Part shown: one piece after another, positions 28,410 through 37,311 of the stretch
Layout: each line of letters begins with the position of its first letter
How positions within the stretch are numbered: position 1 is the first letter of the stretch
Assembly (NCBI GenBank): GCA_903642215.1
Contig: CAHJWG010000003.1
Location: forward strand, 62,001-126,000
From: Sphingobacteriaceae bacterium
GTDB lineage: Bacteria > Bacteroidota > Bacteroidia > Sphingobacteriales > Sphingobacteriaceae
DNA: 64,000 bases
Direction of reading: 5' to 3'
Position numbers and translations under genes: made by a program
Notes under the pieces: generated by a model
Told to the model about the DNA's origin: nothing
What the model saw: only the letters and a program-made list of their open reading frames with translations
Databases searched by the model: none

Positions 28410-29633
28410 TTGAAAATACTACATGTTACAGCCAGTATGGACCCCAAATTAGGAGGCGTTTGTCAGGCTTTGAAAACAACGGTTAATGGTTTGAATGCTT
28501 ATCCGGATGTGCAGAATGAAATTGTAAGTTTTGATGATCCCGATGCTTCTTTTATCAACACAAATTTATATCAAATTCATGCTTTAGGATCCGGAAAAGG
28601 TCCTTGGTTTCAAAACTCGAACTATGTTCCCTGGCTGCTTCAAAATTTATTTAAATACGATGCTGTAGTTTTACACGGGTTATGGAATTATCAGGGTTTT
28701 GGGTTAATAAAAGTATTAAGAAAGCTAAAAAGTAAATCTGCCAATAACAATAATGCTTCGTTTAACACTAAATTTTTCGTGATGCCTCACGGAATGTTAG
28801 ACCCGTATTTTCAAAAAGCAGCCGGCAGAAAATTGAAGGCTGTTCGTAATTGGATTTACTGGAAACTCATTGAACGTAAAGTAGTTAACCTGGCTGATGG
28901 GTTATTGTTTACTTGTGAAGCTGAACTGCAGCTGGCCCGAAAAACATTTTCACCTTATCATCCGAATAAAGAATTAGTTGTTGGTTTGGGTGTGGAGGAA
29001 CCTCCGGCTTTTACAGTTGCGATGCGTGATGCTTTTGTAAAAAAATGCCCTAAACTGCATGGCCAGCCTTATCTCCTGTTTATTAGCCGAATACATGAAA
29101 AAAAAGGAGTTGATTTATTGATAACTGCTTACATCAAAGCTGGCGAACCGAAGATTCAATCGACTAATGCTTCTTTTATCGATGAAAAACTTGTAGTGGC
29201 CGGGCCGGGTATAGAAACCGCTTATGGCCAAAAAATTAAAATTTTAGCATCTCGAATAAAAGAAACAGAAAAAGCTGTTTTTTTCCCGGAGATGCTTACC
29301 GGCGACGCAAAATGGGGAGCGTTTTATGGATGCGAAGCGTTTATTCTACCAAGCCATCAGGAAAATTTTGGTATCGCCGTAGTTGAAGCTTTAGCCTGTG
29401 GTATACCGGTTTTAATCTCCGATCAAGTTAATATCTGGTCAGAAATAGCTGCTTCTAACGCAGGTATAATTGCAGCAGATACAGCGGCAGGAACTTCAAA
29501 GTTATTGGATCACTGGAATAAATTATCCACAGAACAAAAAAATGAAATGAGAAGAAATGCCCGTAACTGCTACGAAAAATACTTTGCAGTAAGCCCTGCT
29601 GCAAATAATTTCCTGAAAGCAATTACCGGATAA
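28410..29633 (+). CDS. GT4 family glycosyltransferase
   Basis: 407 residues. ILHVTASMDPKLGGVCQALKTTVNGL is the N-terminal acceptor loop; PYLLFISRIHEKKGVDLLITAY opens the donor domain; SHQENFGIAVVEALACGIPVLISDQVNIWSEI contains E-x7-E. MPHGMLDPYFQKAAGRKLKAVRNW is typical of WbpY/WcaC-like enzymes. TTG start. It contains two in-frame copies of the dispersed 11-mer (28542 and 29166), each encoding Ala-Ser-Phe-Ile. Confidence 0.9.
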   Translation: MKILHVTASMDPKLGGVCQALKTTVNGLNAYPDVQNEIVSFDDPDASFINTNLYQIHALGSGKGPWFQNSNYVPWLLQNLFKYDAVVLHGLWNYQGFGLIKVLRKLKSKSANNNNASFNTKFFVMPHGMLDPYFQKAAGRKLKAVRNWIYWKLIERKVVNLADGLLFTCEAELQLARKTFSPYHPNKELVVGLGVEEPPAFTVAMRDAFVKKCPKLHGQPYLLFISRIHEKKGVDLLITAYIKAGEPKIQSTNASFIDEKLVVAGPGIETAYGQKIKILASRIKETEKAVFFPEMLTGDAKWGAFYGCEAFILPSHQENFGIAVVEALACGIPVLISDQVNIWSEIAASNAGIIAADTAAGTSKLLDHWNKLSTEQKNEMRRNARNCYEKYFAVSPAANNFLKAITG

Positions 29634-29798
29634 AACGGTAAACTAAATTTAGGATTGTTTATAAAATCATTAAATATTAAGCTTATAATTGCTATTTTTA
29701 CGCAGATATAGGCTTTTTTTATGCCTGATTAATAATATGATTTAAAATAATTCATCAAAAATTTGTAATACTTTAGCTTTCTTTTTAAAAAAATACGT

Positions 29799-29811
29799 GT
29801 AAAAGAAGCAC
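29799..29811 (+). repeat. Dispersed element TAAAAGAAGYA, copy
   Basis: GTAAAAGAAGCAC ends 11 bp before the ATG of the acetyltransferase gene, in a 189-bp AT-rich gap that holds no other clear feature. Confidence 0.65.
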
Positions 29812-29822
29812 CAAAAATATTG

Positions 29823-30371
29823 ATGCAAACAGATTTATCATCATTTACAATTGGTAATTATAGTGCAGGGCCAAAATGGAAAGTTTTTGTATGGCACTTT
29901 ATTAACTACTTTGTTTTCTATAGTGCTATCCCTTGGCCGTATTCTGTAAAAAGAGCTTTACTAAAATTATTTGGAGCACAAATTGGCGAGGGTTTAATTA
30001 TAAAAACAAAGGTTAGGATTAAAAATCCGTGGAAATTGCAAATCGGGCATCACTGCTGGATCGGCGAATCTGTTTGGATTGATAATCTGGAGGATGTAAA
30101 AATTGGTAATCATGTTTGCTTATCGCAGGGCGCAATGCTGCTAACCGGAAATCATGATTATACTGTAAGCGATTTTCCTTACAGATTAGGAAAAATAATT
30201 TTAGAGGATGGTGTTTGGATTGGTGCAAAATCAGTTGTTTGTCCGGGCATTGTTTGTAAATCTCATTCCATTTTAACAGTTAATTCCGTAGCAACTAAAG
30301 AATTACAAGAATGGACTATATATGCAGGTAATCCCGCGGTAAGCGTCCGTAAACGTAAATCTGTGGGTTAG
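29823..30371 (+). CDS. WcaF-type colanic-acid-like acetyltransferase
   Basis: 182 residues, left-handed beta-helix acyltransferase. The N-terminal SFTIGNYSAGPKWKVFVWHFIN with SAIPWPYSVKRALLKLFGA is the WcaF signature; hexapeptide repeats follow (IGHHCWIGESVWID, IGNHVCLSQGAML, LEDGVWIGAKSVVCPG). GNHDYT has the catalytic His. Acetyl-CoA is the likely donor and a sugar of the lipid-linked unit the acceptor. TTG at 29820 directly precedes the ATG at 29823, which I use. The WcaI and WcaJ homologues follow. Confidence 0.9.
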   Translation: MQTDLSSFTIGNYSAGPKWKVFVWHFINYFVFYSAIPWPYSVKRALLKLFGAQIGEGLIIKTKVRIKNPWKLQIGHHCWIGESVWIDNLEDVKIGNHVCLSQGAMLLTGNHDYTVSDFPYRLGKIILEDGVWIGAKSVVCPGIVCKSHSILTVNSVATKELQEWTIYAGNPAVSVRKRKSVG

Positions 30372-30385
30372 TTTAAAGTTGTTTA

Positions 30386-31642
30386 ATGACACAGAAAAGA
30401 ATTTTATTGATCGGAGGAAATTTTTATCCCGAACTCACCGGAATAGGAAAATACAACGGTGAAATGATTGAATGGCTCGCTGAGCATGGAAACGATTGTA
30501 CAGTTATTACCACTTACCCCTATTACCCGGATTGGAATATTAAGGAACCGTATCTAAAAAAGGCGCATTGGTTTAGTAAAGAATATAAAACTACAAATTC
30601 AATTCCTGCCAACGCCGTCAAAATATACCGATGTCCGCATTTTGTTCCGGAAAATCCATCCGGACTTACACGTATTTTGTCAGACATTTCTTTTTGTATT
30701 TCATGTGTAGTAATGGTATTTTATTTGCTGTTTAAAAAAAAATATGATTACATAATCACTGTTTCTCCGCCTTTTTTAACCGGAATTTTAGCAGTAATTT
30801 ATAAAAAAATTAAAGGCGGAAAGTTTTTTTATCACGTACAAGACCTACAAATTGATGCTGCTGCAGATTTGCAAATGATAAAATCTCGTATGTTGATCAA
30901 ATTACTTTTCAGGATCGAAAAGGTTATCATGAAACAGGCAGATATGATCAGCAGTATTTCGGAAGGAATGATTGAACGGATAAAGCAGAAATCAGGTAAA
31001 AATAAAGTAAGTTTTTTCCCAAACTGGGTTGATACAAAATTATATTATCCTCTACCGGAAAAAGGTGCCTTAAAAGAAGTATTCGGATTTAAAAGAGAGG
31101 ATAGTATTATTTTATACTCCGGGGCAATCGGTGAAAAACAAGGATTGGAAGCCATATTAAATACTGCAAAATCTTTAAAAGCTAATCCTGATCTAAAGTT
31201 TATAATCTGCGGATCCGGGCCTTACAAAAAAAAGTTAGAAAATTTAAAGGAATCGCTGCAATTACAAAACGTGTTTTTTTTACCGCTGCAACCTGCAGAA
31301 AAATTAAACATGTTTTTAAATATGGCTGATGTCCATTTAGTTATTCAAAAAACAAACGCAAGTGATTTGGTCATGCCGTCAAAACTTACCGCCATATTAG
31401 CTGTCGGCGGTCTTGCAGTTATAACAGCACCTCCTTTATCAAGCTTGTTCAGAATTGTTAGCACACATAACATGGGCATACTTGCAGAACCGGAAAATCA
31501 AAACGCGCTAACAAATGCCATAAAAAATGCTCTAAATCATGTAGATGGAACTATTAACAACAATGCGAGAAATTATGCAAAAAACCATCTTTCAATTGAT
31601 GAAGTGCTAAAGAAATATGTACAGGATATGGATTTTGTATAA
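30386..31642 (+). CDS. WcaI-type glycosyltransferase
   Basis: 418 residues. RILLIGGNFYPELTGIGKYNGEMIEWLAEHG and YYPDWNI are the WcaI signature of colanic-acid-like loci; FYHVQDLQIDAAADL and FFPNWVDTKLYYPL follow. The donor loop is NASDLVMPSKLTAILAVGG, the WcaI form without E-x7-E. WcaI relatives usually add an early sugar (fucose or glucose) to the undecaprenyl-linked intermediate. It lies between WcaF- and WcaJ-like genes, as in other Bacteroidota. Confidence 0.88.
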   Translation: MTQKRILLIGGNFYPELTGIGKYNGEMIEWLAEHGNDCTVITTYPYYPDWNIKEPYLKKAHWFSKEYKTTNSIPANAVKIYRCPHFVPENPSGLTRILSDISFCISCVVMVFYLLFKKKYDYIITVSPPFLTGILAVIYKKIKGGKFFYHVQDLQIDAAADLQMIKSRMLIKLLFRIEKVIMKQADMISSISEGMIERIKQKSGKNKVSFFPNWVDTKLYYPLPEKGALKEVFGFKREDSIILYSGAIGEKQGLEAILNTAKSLKANPDLKFIICGSGPYKKKLENLKESLQLQNVFFLPLQPAEKLNMFLNMADVHLVIQKTNASDLVMPSKLTAILAVGGLAVITAPPLSSLFRIVSTHNMGILAEPENQNALTNAIKNALNHVDGTINNNARNYAKNHLSIDEVLKKYVQDMDFV

Positions 31643-31679
31643 TCCATGAATTTACAGCATTTAGTTATGATTTTACAGC

Positions 31680-31693
31680 ATAAAAACAGTAGT
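31680..31693 (+). repeat. Dispersed element, TAAAAACAGTA class
   Basis: ATAAAAACAGTAGT in the 154-bp gap before the phosphoglycosyltransferase gene. Confidence 0.55.
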
Positions 31694-31770
31694 AACTATA
31701 ACAACATACTTTTAAATTAACAAGTACATCTATCAATTACAACATCAATAATTTAACAACATCAATCAAA

Positions 31771-31787
31771 TACCTTAATTTAAGGTA
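31771..31787 (+). promoter_or_regulatory. 17-nt perfect palindrome upstream of WcaJ-type gene
   Basis: TACCTTAA, central T, TTAAGGTA. It ends 9 bp before the ATG at 31797, so it would cover the ribosome-binding region of the messenger or serve as an operator for a dimeric regulator. Only the symmetry is seen; function is inferred. Confidence 0.45.
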
Positions 31788-31796
31788 ATTGCCAAT

Positions 31797-33194
31797 ATGG
31801 AAAACCGTTATATATTTTTTTTAATTGTTTTACTCTTTCTGGGCGATTTAATAGCTATTAATTGTTCTTTTATGATTGCTTATTTCTGGGATAGCCAGAA
31901 TAATGCAATTATACAATCCTCCCATTATAATCTTGATTTATTAATTTTTAATGCAACCTGGATAGCTTCTGCTATTTTTATGCAGTTATATCATCGGGAA
32001 ACGGCGCAGCGCACAGAATTTGTATTTCAAAAAACCTGGAGAACTGTTGTTTTACACGCATTAACTTTTAATGTTGTTATTTTATTAACCAATTATGCTT
32101 CCTATTCAAAAAGCTTTCTGATTTACATTTTCATATTCGAGATATGTGCATTTGTAATCAGCCGGTTTGTGATTACTGCTTTTGAACAATATCATATCAA
32201 AAGGGTAAGATACAAGAAAAAAATTGCCATCGTTGGATATAACGAAACAGCAAAACGTTTGGCAGATTACTTTTTGAAAAACCAGATGGCATATAATTTT
32301 ACCGGTTTTTTTGATCATACGACAGACAGTTATATTGATAAAACCAACCAGGAAATTATACGCCCGATTGATAGTTTGATGGATTATGCTGTAGAAAATG
32401 AAGTTGCAGAAGTTTATTCGACTTTATTTCCGGAGGATTATCAAAATTTAAACGAACTGGTATCAGTTGCAGAACAAAATTGTGTTCGCTTTAAATTCAT
32501 CCCTGATGTAACCAAAATTATAAATTCTGATTATGCAATCAATACTTATTTTGATGAAATACCGGTTTTAAGCACCCGTTCAGAACCATTAGAACACATT
32601 ACTTACCGGATTGCCAAACGTGCTTTTGATATGTTTTACAGCTTATGCGTTGTTGTTTTCATACTTTCCTGGCTAATACCAATTCTGGCTGTAATTATTA
32701 AAATGCAGTCGAGAGGACCGGTATTTTTTATGCAGTTACGTTCCGGGAAAGATAATAAGCCTTTTTGGTGTTACAAGTTCCGGAGTATGACTATGAATGA
32801 AAACAGCGAACATATCCAGGCAACAAAAGGAGATTCAAGGGTAACGCAAATCGGTGCCTTTATGCGCAAAACAAGTATTGACGAACTACCGCAGTTTTTT
32901 AACGTATTAATTGGGAACATGAGCATTGTTGGCCCGCGCCCGCATATGGTTAAGCATACAGAAGAGTATAAAGCAATTGTGCACCAGTATATGGTTAGGC
33001 AATTGTTAAAGCCCGGAATTACAGGCTGGGCACAAGTTAACGGGTACCGCGGAGAAACAAAAGATCATAAACAAATGGTAAAGCGCGTAGAACACGACAT
33101 TTGGTATATTGAAAACTGGTCTTTAATGCTGGATATTAAAATTATATTTTTAACCGTAATTAATACAGCAAAAGGTGAGGAAAATGCTTATTAG
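31797..33194 (+). CDS. wcaJ: Undecaprenyl-phosphate glucose phosphotransferase, WcaJ type
   Basis: 465 residues. Four N-terminal membrane helices (about residues 5-130), a CoA-binding-like domain (KKIAIVGYNETAKRLADYF), another membrane segment near residue 275, then the catalytic sugar-transferase domain with YKFRSMTMNENSE, TSIDELPQFFNVLIG and MSIVGPRPHM. It transfers a hexose-1-phosphate, usually glucose-1-P, from UDP-sugar to undecaprenyl phosphate and so starts the repeat unit at the inner membrane. The length and domain order match WcaJ (polyisoprenyl-phosphate hexose-1-P transferase). A palindrome lies just upstream. Confidence 0.92.
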   Translation: MENRYIFFLIVLLFLGDLIAINCSFMIAYFWDSQNNAIIQSSHYNLDLLIFNATWIASAIFMQLYHRETAQRTEFVFQKTWRTVVLHALTFNVVILLTNYASYSKSFLIYIFIFEICAFVISRFVITAFEQYHIKRVRYKKKIAIVGYNETAKRLADYFLKNQMAYNFTGFFDHTTDSYIDKTNQEIIRPIDSLMDYAVENEVAEVYSTLFPEDYQNLNELVSVAEQNCVRFKFIPDVTKIINSDYAINTYFDEIPVLSTRSEPLEHITYRIAKRAFDMFYSLCVVVFILSWLIPILAVIIKMQSRGPVFFMQLRSGKDNKPFWCYKFRSMTMNENSEHIQATKGDSRVTQIGAFMRKTSIDELPQFFNVLIGNMSIVGPRPHMVKHTEEYKAIVHQYMVRQLLKPGITGWAQVNGYRGETKDHKQMVKRVEHDIWYIENWSLMLDIKIIFLTVINTAKGEENAY

Positions 33195-33338
33195 TTTTTC
33201 CTTTTTTAAATAAATTTAATATTTTTATTTTGATCATATCAGTAAAACAATACTCAAAATATAATAATTGATTAATCATTTAACAAAATACAACTCAAAA
33301 ATTTTCTCAGTTTAAATTAAATTTCAACACAAATAAAT

Positions 33339-34454
33339 ATGAAAAAGAAAGCCTTGGTTACAGGGATTACTGGTCAGGATGGAGCCTATCTTGCAGAATT
33401 ATTATTATCCAAAGATTACGAAGTTCATGGTATCAAACGCAGGAGTTCTTCGTTTAATACTGATCGTATAGATCACTTGTATCAGGATCCGCATGAAGCG
33501 AATGTCAGCTTTTTTATGCACTACGGAGACTTATCAGATTCTACCAATCTGATCCGCATCATACAGCAAATACAACCGGATGAAATTTACAATCTCGGTG
33601 CCATGTCTCATGTTAAAGTAAGTTTTGATACACCGGAATACACTGCAAATGCAGACGGTATTGGTACTTTAAGAATTTTAGAAGCCGTTCGTTTATTAGG
33701 TTTAACTAAAAAAACCAAAATATATCAGGCTTCAACTTCAGAGTTGTATGGTTTGGTTCAGGCTGTACCGCAATCAGAAACAACACCTTTTTATCCGCGT
33801 TCGCCTTATGCCGTAGCAAAATTGTATGCTTACTGGATTACCGTAAATTATCGCGAAGCTTATGATATGTTTGCCTGTAACGGCATCCTGTTTAACCACG
33901 AAAGCCCATTACGCGGGGAAACCTTTGTAACGCGCAAAATCACCCGCGGTGCATCTAAAATAGCTTTAGGTTTACAAAAAAAATTATATTTGGGTAACTT
34001 GGATGCCCGCAGAGATTGGGGACATGCGAAAGATTATGTAGAAGCCATGTGGCTGATTTTACAACAGGAAAAACCTGAAGATTTTGTGATTGCGACAGGC
34101 ATTACTACTCCGGTTCGGGATTTTGTAAAAATGGCTTTTAAAGAAGCTGGCATCGAAGTTGAATTTAAAGGAGAAGGTGTTAACGAAAAAGGTTACGTAG
34201 TTTCTTGCAGCAACCCGGAGTTTCAGGTGGAGATAGGAAAAGAAGTTGTTGCGGTTGATCCGGCTTACTTCCGCCCTACTGAAGTTGAATTATTGATTGG
34301 CGATCCAACAAAATCGATTACTAAATTAGGCTGGAAAATTAAATACGATTTGCCAATGCTGGTTCAGGATATGATGAGTGCTGATTTAAAGCTTTTCAAA
34401 AAGGAAAAAGCATTAAAAGAATTGGGCTATACCATCAAAAATCAATACGAATAG
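33339..34454 (+). CDS. gmd: GDP-mannose 4,6-dehydratase
   Basis: 371 residues, standard length. NAD-binding [15 protein letters not shown], then [23 protein letters not shown], and YxxxK in [37 protein letters not shown] and [15 protein letters not shown] are diagnostic of Gmd. It converts GDP-D-mannose to GDP-4-keto-6-deoxy-D-mannose in the cytoplasm. Fcl next to it makes GDP-L-fucose from that, and the truncated reductase at the left edge may make a second GDP-6-deoxyhexose. A 144-bp AT-rich leader precedes it. Confidence 0.97.
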   Translation: MKKKALVTGITGQDGAYLAELLLSKDYEVHGIKRRSSSFNTDRIDHLYQDPHEANVSFFMHYGDLSDSTNLIRIIQQIQPDEIYNLGAMSHVKVSFDTPEYTANADGIGTLRILEAVRLLGLTKKTKIYQASTSELYGLVQAVPQSETTPFYPRSPYAVAKLYAYWITVNYREAYDMFACNGILFNHESPLRGETFVTRKITRGASKIALGLQKKLYLGNLDARRDWGHAKDYVEAMWLILQQEKPEDFVIATGITTPVRDFVKMAFKEAGIEVEFKGEGVNEKGYVVSCSNPEFQVEIGKEVVAVDPAYFRPTEVELLIGDPTKSITKLGWKIKYDLPMLVQDMMSADLKLFKKEKALKELGYTIKNQYE

Positions 34455-34487
34455 AACAATTATCCACTTCTACTTAAATTTATTATA

Positions 34488-35444
34488 TTGGAAAAAAGTG
34501 CCAAAATATATGTAGCCGGCCATAGAGGGATGGTTGGTTCGGCTATCGTTAGGAAACTTGTAGCAGAAGGTTACAATAATATTATCACACGTTCTTCCAA
34601 AGAACTGGATTTGAGAAACCAAGATGCGGTTACCGGGTTTTTTGCAGCAGAAAAACCTGATTATGTGTTTTTGGCAGCAGCAAAAGTTGGCGGAATTGTT
34701 GCCAACAACACTTATCGGGCAGATTTTATCTACGAAAACTTAGCTATCCAAAACAACATCATCCATAATTCTTATGTAAACGAAGTTAAAAAACTGATGT
34801 TTTTAGGTTCAAGCTGTATCTATCCGAAAATGGCTCCGCAGCCTTTAAAAGAAGAATACTTGCTAACAGGTTTACTGGAAGAAACCAACGAACCTTATGC
34901 AATTGCAAAAATTGCCGGCATTAAAATGTGCGACGCTTACCGAGCGCAATACGGCTGTAATTTTATTTCGGTGATGCCAACCAACCTGTATGGTTACAAC
35001 GATAATTATCATCCGCAAAATTCGCATGTGCTGCCGGCCATGATCCGCAGATTTTATGAGGCAAAAGAAGCAAAGAAAGATGAAGTTGTAATTTGGGGAA
35101 CAGGTTCGCCAAAAAGAGAGTTTTTATTTGCAGATGATTTAGCTGAAGCCTGCTTCTTTTTAATGGAAAATTATAACGAACCGGCACCGATTAATGTTGG
35201 CATCGGTACAGATGTTACCATTAAAGAATTGGCTTATTTAGTTAAAGATATCATTGGTTTTGAGGGTGAAATCAGCTTCGACACTACAAAACCTGACGGA
35301 ACGCCGCGTAAATTAATGGATGTAGAAAAACTGCATTCGTTTGGATGGAAACATACAGTTGAACTCCCGGAAGGTATAAAATTAGCTTTTCAGGATTTTC
35401 TTTCCAAAGAAGAAGAAATAAAAAAAGATAAAGCAGTGGCTTAA
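34488..35444 (+). CDS. fcl: GDP-L-fucose synthase
   Basis: 318 residues, the normal size. [14 protein letters not shown] binds NADPH; SSCIYP and YAIAKIAG supply Ser-Tyr-Lys catalysis; [19 protein letters not shown] is typical of Fcl (WcaG). It performs 3,5-epimerisation and 4-reduction to give GDP-L-fucose, used by the GT11 and GT23-like enzymes in this cluster. TTG start 33 bp after gmd, chosen because the Rossmann glycines fall at the expected distance. It is the last + strand gene of the polysaccharide cluster. Confidence 0.96.
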   Translation: MEKSAKIYVAGHRGMVGSAIVRKLVAEGYNNIITRSSKELDLRNQDAVTGFFAAEKPDYVFLAAAKVGGIVANNTYRADFIYENLAIQNNIIHNSYVNEVKKLMFLGSSCIYPKMAPQPLKEEYLLTGLLEETNEPYAIAKIAGIKMCDAYRAQYGCNFISVMPTNLYGYNDNYHPQNSHVLPAMIRRFYEAKEAKKDEVVIWGTGSPKREFLFADDLAEACFFLMENYNEPAPINVGIGTDVTIKELAYLVKDIIGFEGEISFDTTKPDGTPRKLMDVEKLHSFGWKHTVELPEGIKLAFQDFLSKEEEIKKDKAVA

Positions 35445-35490
35445 TTTTTAAGTTATACTGTTTTTATCACCTGTTTATTGGGGAGAAGCG

Positions 35491-36084
35491 TTAAGGTTTT
35501 TCTTGCAGTAATTTAGAAATCCTACTCGCCTCTTCCGGCGTATTAATATTGATTAAAGCACCAGGATTTGGTGCTTTAATTATTTCAGCACTATTCTCAA
35601 TCAAAAAAATCCTTAAAGAAATTTGCTTTTTCCCGTTGGAAATATTTAATAACGGATAACTTGCAGGTTCCCAAATTGCTGCTAAAGGTTCCGGAAGATT
35701 TGTTGAACCTTCAAAAACGGTAGCAACAGCATCGGGATTTCTGTTTTTATTAAGATATTGTAAAGTTTGTAAATCCAAAAGCGGCATATCGCAGGCAATA
35801 ACCAGCCAGGCACAATCCGGTTTTTGACGGAAAGCTGTTAAAATAGCTTCGTAAGGCCCGCCGCGATCAAATAAATCCGGAATAAAGGAATACGCAGGAT
35901 CAATCGTATGAACTTGCGCCGCGCTACAGGAAATAAATACTTCACTGCACAAATTTTTCAATAAATCTGCCAAATAATATTGCTGCGCTTTGCCATGCCA
36001 GTTTATGCCAGCTTTATCTCTTCCCATACGTAAACTTTTTCCGCCGGCCAAAACCAAACCGTTTAATACAGGATTATTCATCAT
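35491..36084 (-). CDS. mobA: Molybdenum cofactor guanylyltransferase
   Basis: 197 residues. LAGGKSLRMGRDKA is the nucleotidyltransferase signature (LAGGxSxRMGxDK); LVIACDMPLLD has the metal-binding Asp and ALININTPEEA the C-terminal NTPE motif. It links GMP to molybdopterin in the cytoplasm to give the bis-MGD cofactor. Convergent with fcl, separated by 46 bp. Two Met codons (36084, 36081) are equally possible starts. A fused pair of dispersed elements lies just upstream. Confidence 0.9.
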   Translation of the reverse strand: MMNNPVLNGLVLAGGKSLRMGRDKAGINWHGKAQQYYLADLLKNLCSEVFISCSAAQVHTIDPAYSFIPDLFDRGGPYEAILTAFRQKPDCAWLVIACDMPLLDLQTLQYLNKNRNPDAVATVFEGSTNLPEPLAAIWEPASYPLLNISNGKKQISLRIFLIENSAEIIKAPNPGALININTPEEASRISKLLQEKP

Positions 36085-36093
36085 TTTTATGTT

Positions 36094-36118
36094 GATAAAA
36101 ACAGTATACTTCTTTTAG
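36094..36118. repeat. Fused pair of dispersed elements
   Basis: GATAAAAACAGTAT (36094-36107) and ATACTTCTTTTAG (36106-36118) share their AT, giving a head-to-head compound of the two classes. TAAAAACAGTTA, a third partial copy, follows at 36123 and runs into the stop codon of the EamA gene. Confidence 0.6.
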
Positions 36119-36131
36119 CATCTAAAAACAG

Positions 36132-37016
36132 TTAACCGGCTTCTGCGATTTCCTGTTTTTGTGATTGCTGGTTTTGAACTAACAATTGCCCGGCAATTAC
36201 CAATGCCGTTCCAATAAAAGTGTAAATCGTAATCGGTTCGTGCAAAAGAAAATAAGCGTAAACGAAACCAAAAATCGGACATAAAAACAGCCAAACCGAA
36301 GCACGAACGGTATCAATTTTAACTAAATACAGCCACAAATTTACTGCAGCAATAGAAACCGGAACCACCAGCCAGGCAACCGAAAACCAGAAACGCTGAT
36401 CAAAACGGTTATCACCCGAGTGATAAAAAAACAGAGTAACCGGCATCAAAAATAATCCGCCCAAAGCAATTTGCCAGGCATTTATGGTTAACCGCTCCAA
36501 AGTCCAATCAATATTTGAATAATAAACCGTTGCAACGGAATAAGAAAACATGCTTACGGCAAGAATAAGCAAGCCCGGAACGGTGGCAAAACTCCTAACC
36601 AGCAGCGGGTAAGTAGCAATTGCAACGCCAGCCAAGCCTAAAAATAAACTGATAATTTCCTTTTGTTTCAAAGCTCTTTTTAACCAGAAAGCAGAAACAA
36701 CGCTAATAAGCAGCGGCCCGATTGCAACCGATAAACTGCCTATTCCTGCCGAAACCTGTTTCATTGCCAGCACATAGCAACCCAAATACAAGGTGATATT
36801 TAGGAAACCGTAAATCATTAACGGTTTCCATTCGTGCTTTAAAGGCAACCTGTTTCTGCGGATCAAATGTGTGTAAACCAGCATCAATACTGCTGCAATA
36901 GAAAACCGTGTAAGCGCGATGGTAAAAGGTTGTGCAGACATCAACCCAAACTTTGTTGCTGCGGAAGCGGATGCCCATAAAGCTGCAAATATCAATCCGG
37001 TAGAAACGTTTTTCAA
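36132..37016 (-). CDS. EamA/DMT-family inner membrane transporter
   Basis: 294 residues with ten predicted hydrophobic helices arranged as two EamA repeats (about residues 5-135 and 150-285). GLIFAALWASASAATKFGLM and PLLISVVSAFWLKRAL are typical for drug/metabolite-type permeases; HEPITIYTFIGTALVIAGQLLV closes the second repeat. Family members export amino acids or other small metabolites; the substrate here is not evident. A perfect inverted repeat lies right at its start. Confidence 0.88.
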   Translation of the reverse strand: MKNVSTGLIFAALWASASAATKFGLMSAQPFTIALTRFSIAAVLMLVYTHLIRRNRLPLKHEWKPLMIYGFLNITLYLGCYVLAMKQVSAGIGSLSVAIGPLLISVVSAFWLKRALKQKEIISLFLGLAGVAIATYPLLVRSFATVPGLLILAVSMFSYSVATVYYSNIDWTLERLTINAWQIALGGLFLMPVTLFFYHSGDNRFDQRFWFSVAWLVVPVSIAAVNLWLYLVKIDTVRASVWLFLCPIFGFVYAYFLLHEPITIYTFIGTALVIAGQLLVQNQQSQKQEIAEAG

Positions 37017-37018
37017 AA

Positions 37019-37041
37019 TGCTGATCAGTTATTGATCAGCA
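37019..37041 (-). promoter_or_regulatory. Inverted repeat at the EamA gene start
   Basis: TGCTGATCA (37019-37027) and TGATCAGCA (37033-37041) form 9-bp perfect arms with a 5-nt spacer. It lies two bases upstream of the ATG at 37016 and could be an operator or an RNA hairpin that controls ribosome access. Only the symmetry is seen. Confidence 0.45.
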
Positions 37042-37076
37042 AAGTTGCGTTAATAAAATTGATCTCCGGGGAAATA

Positions 37077-37271
37077 TTACCAAATCAAATCTTTTACAAC
37101 TTCGCAGGTAACCTGAAACAAAGTTTTTTGATTAAACAAACCGGTAATTTCCGAATTAACATCCGGCAACTGCAAATGCAAAACAGGCATGTAAAAGTAA
37201 GTGGCCGTAATCAAAAAAATTGGTGCTAAAAGAAGTATGAACGGATTTGTGTTTAGGATTAATTTTTTCAT
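37077..37271 (-). CDS. Small membrane-anchored protein, unknown
   Basis: 64 residues: KKL start, a hydrophobic helix (about residues 10-28, FILLLAPIFLITATYFYMP), then a polar tail ending VTCEVVKDLIW. I do not recognise a family. Support comes from the positive-inside N-terminus, the fit between two genes of the same strand, and the absence of any other feature there. A copy of the dispersed element (37227-37238) lies inside its frame, encoding part of the helix, which weakens confidence. Confidence 0.45.
   Translation of the reverse strand: MKKLILNTNPFILLLAPIFLITATYFYMPVLHLQLPDVNSEITGLFNQKTLFQVTCEVVKDLIW
37227..37238 (+). repeat. Dispersed element TAAAAGAAGYA, copy
   Basis: TAAAAGAAGTAT on the + strand, within the frame of the 64-aa hypothetical protein. 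Confidence 0.6.
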
Positions 37272-37311
37272 ATTGTTTATAGTAAAGTCTGATTTTGCGA
37301 AAATTGGCCTT

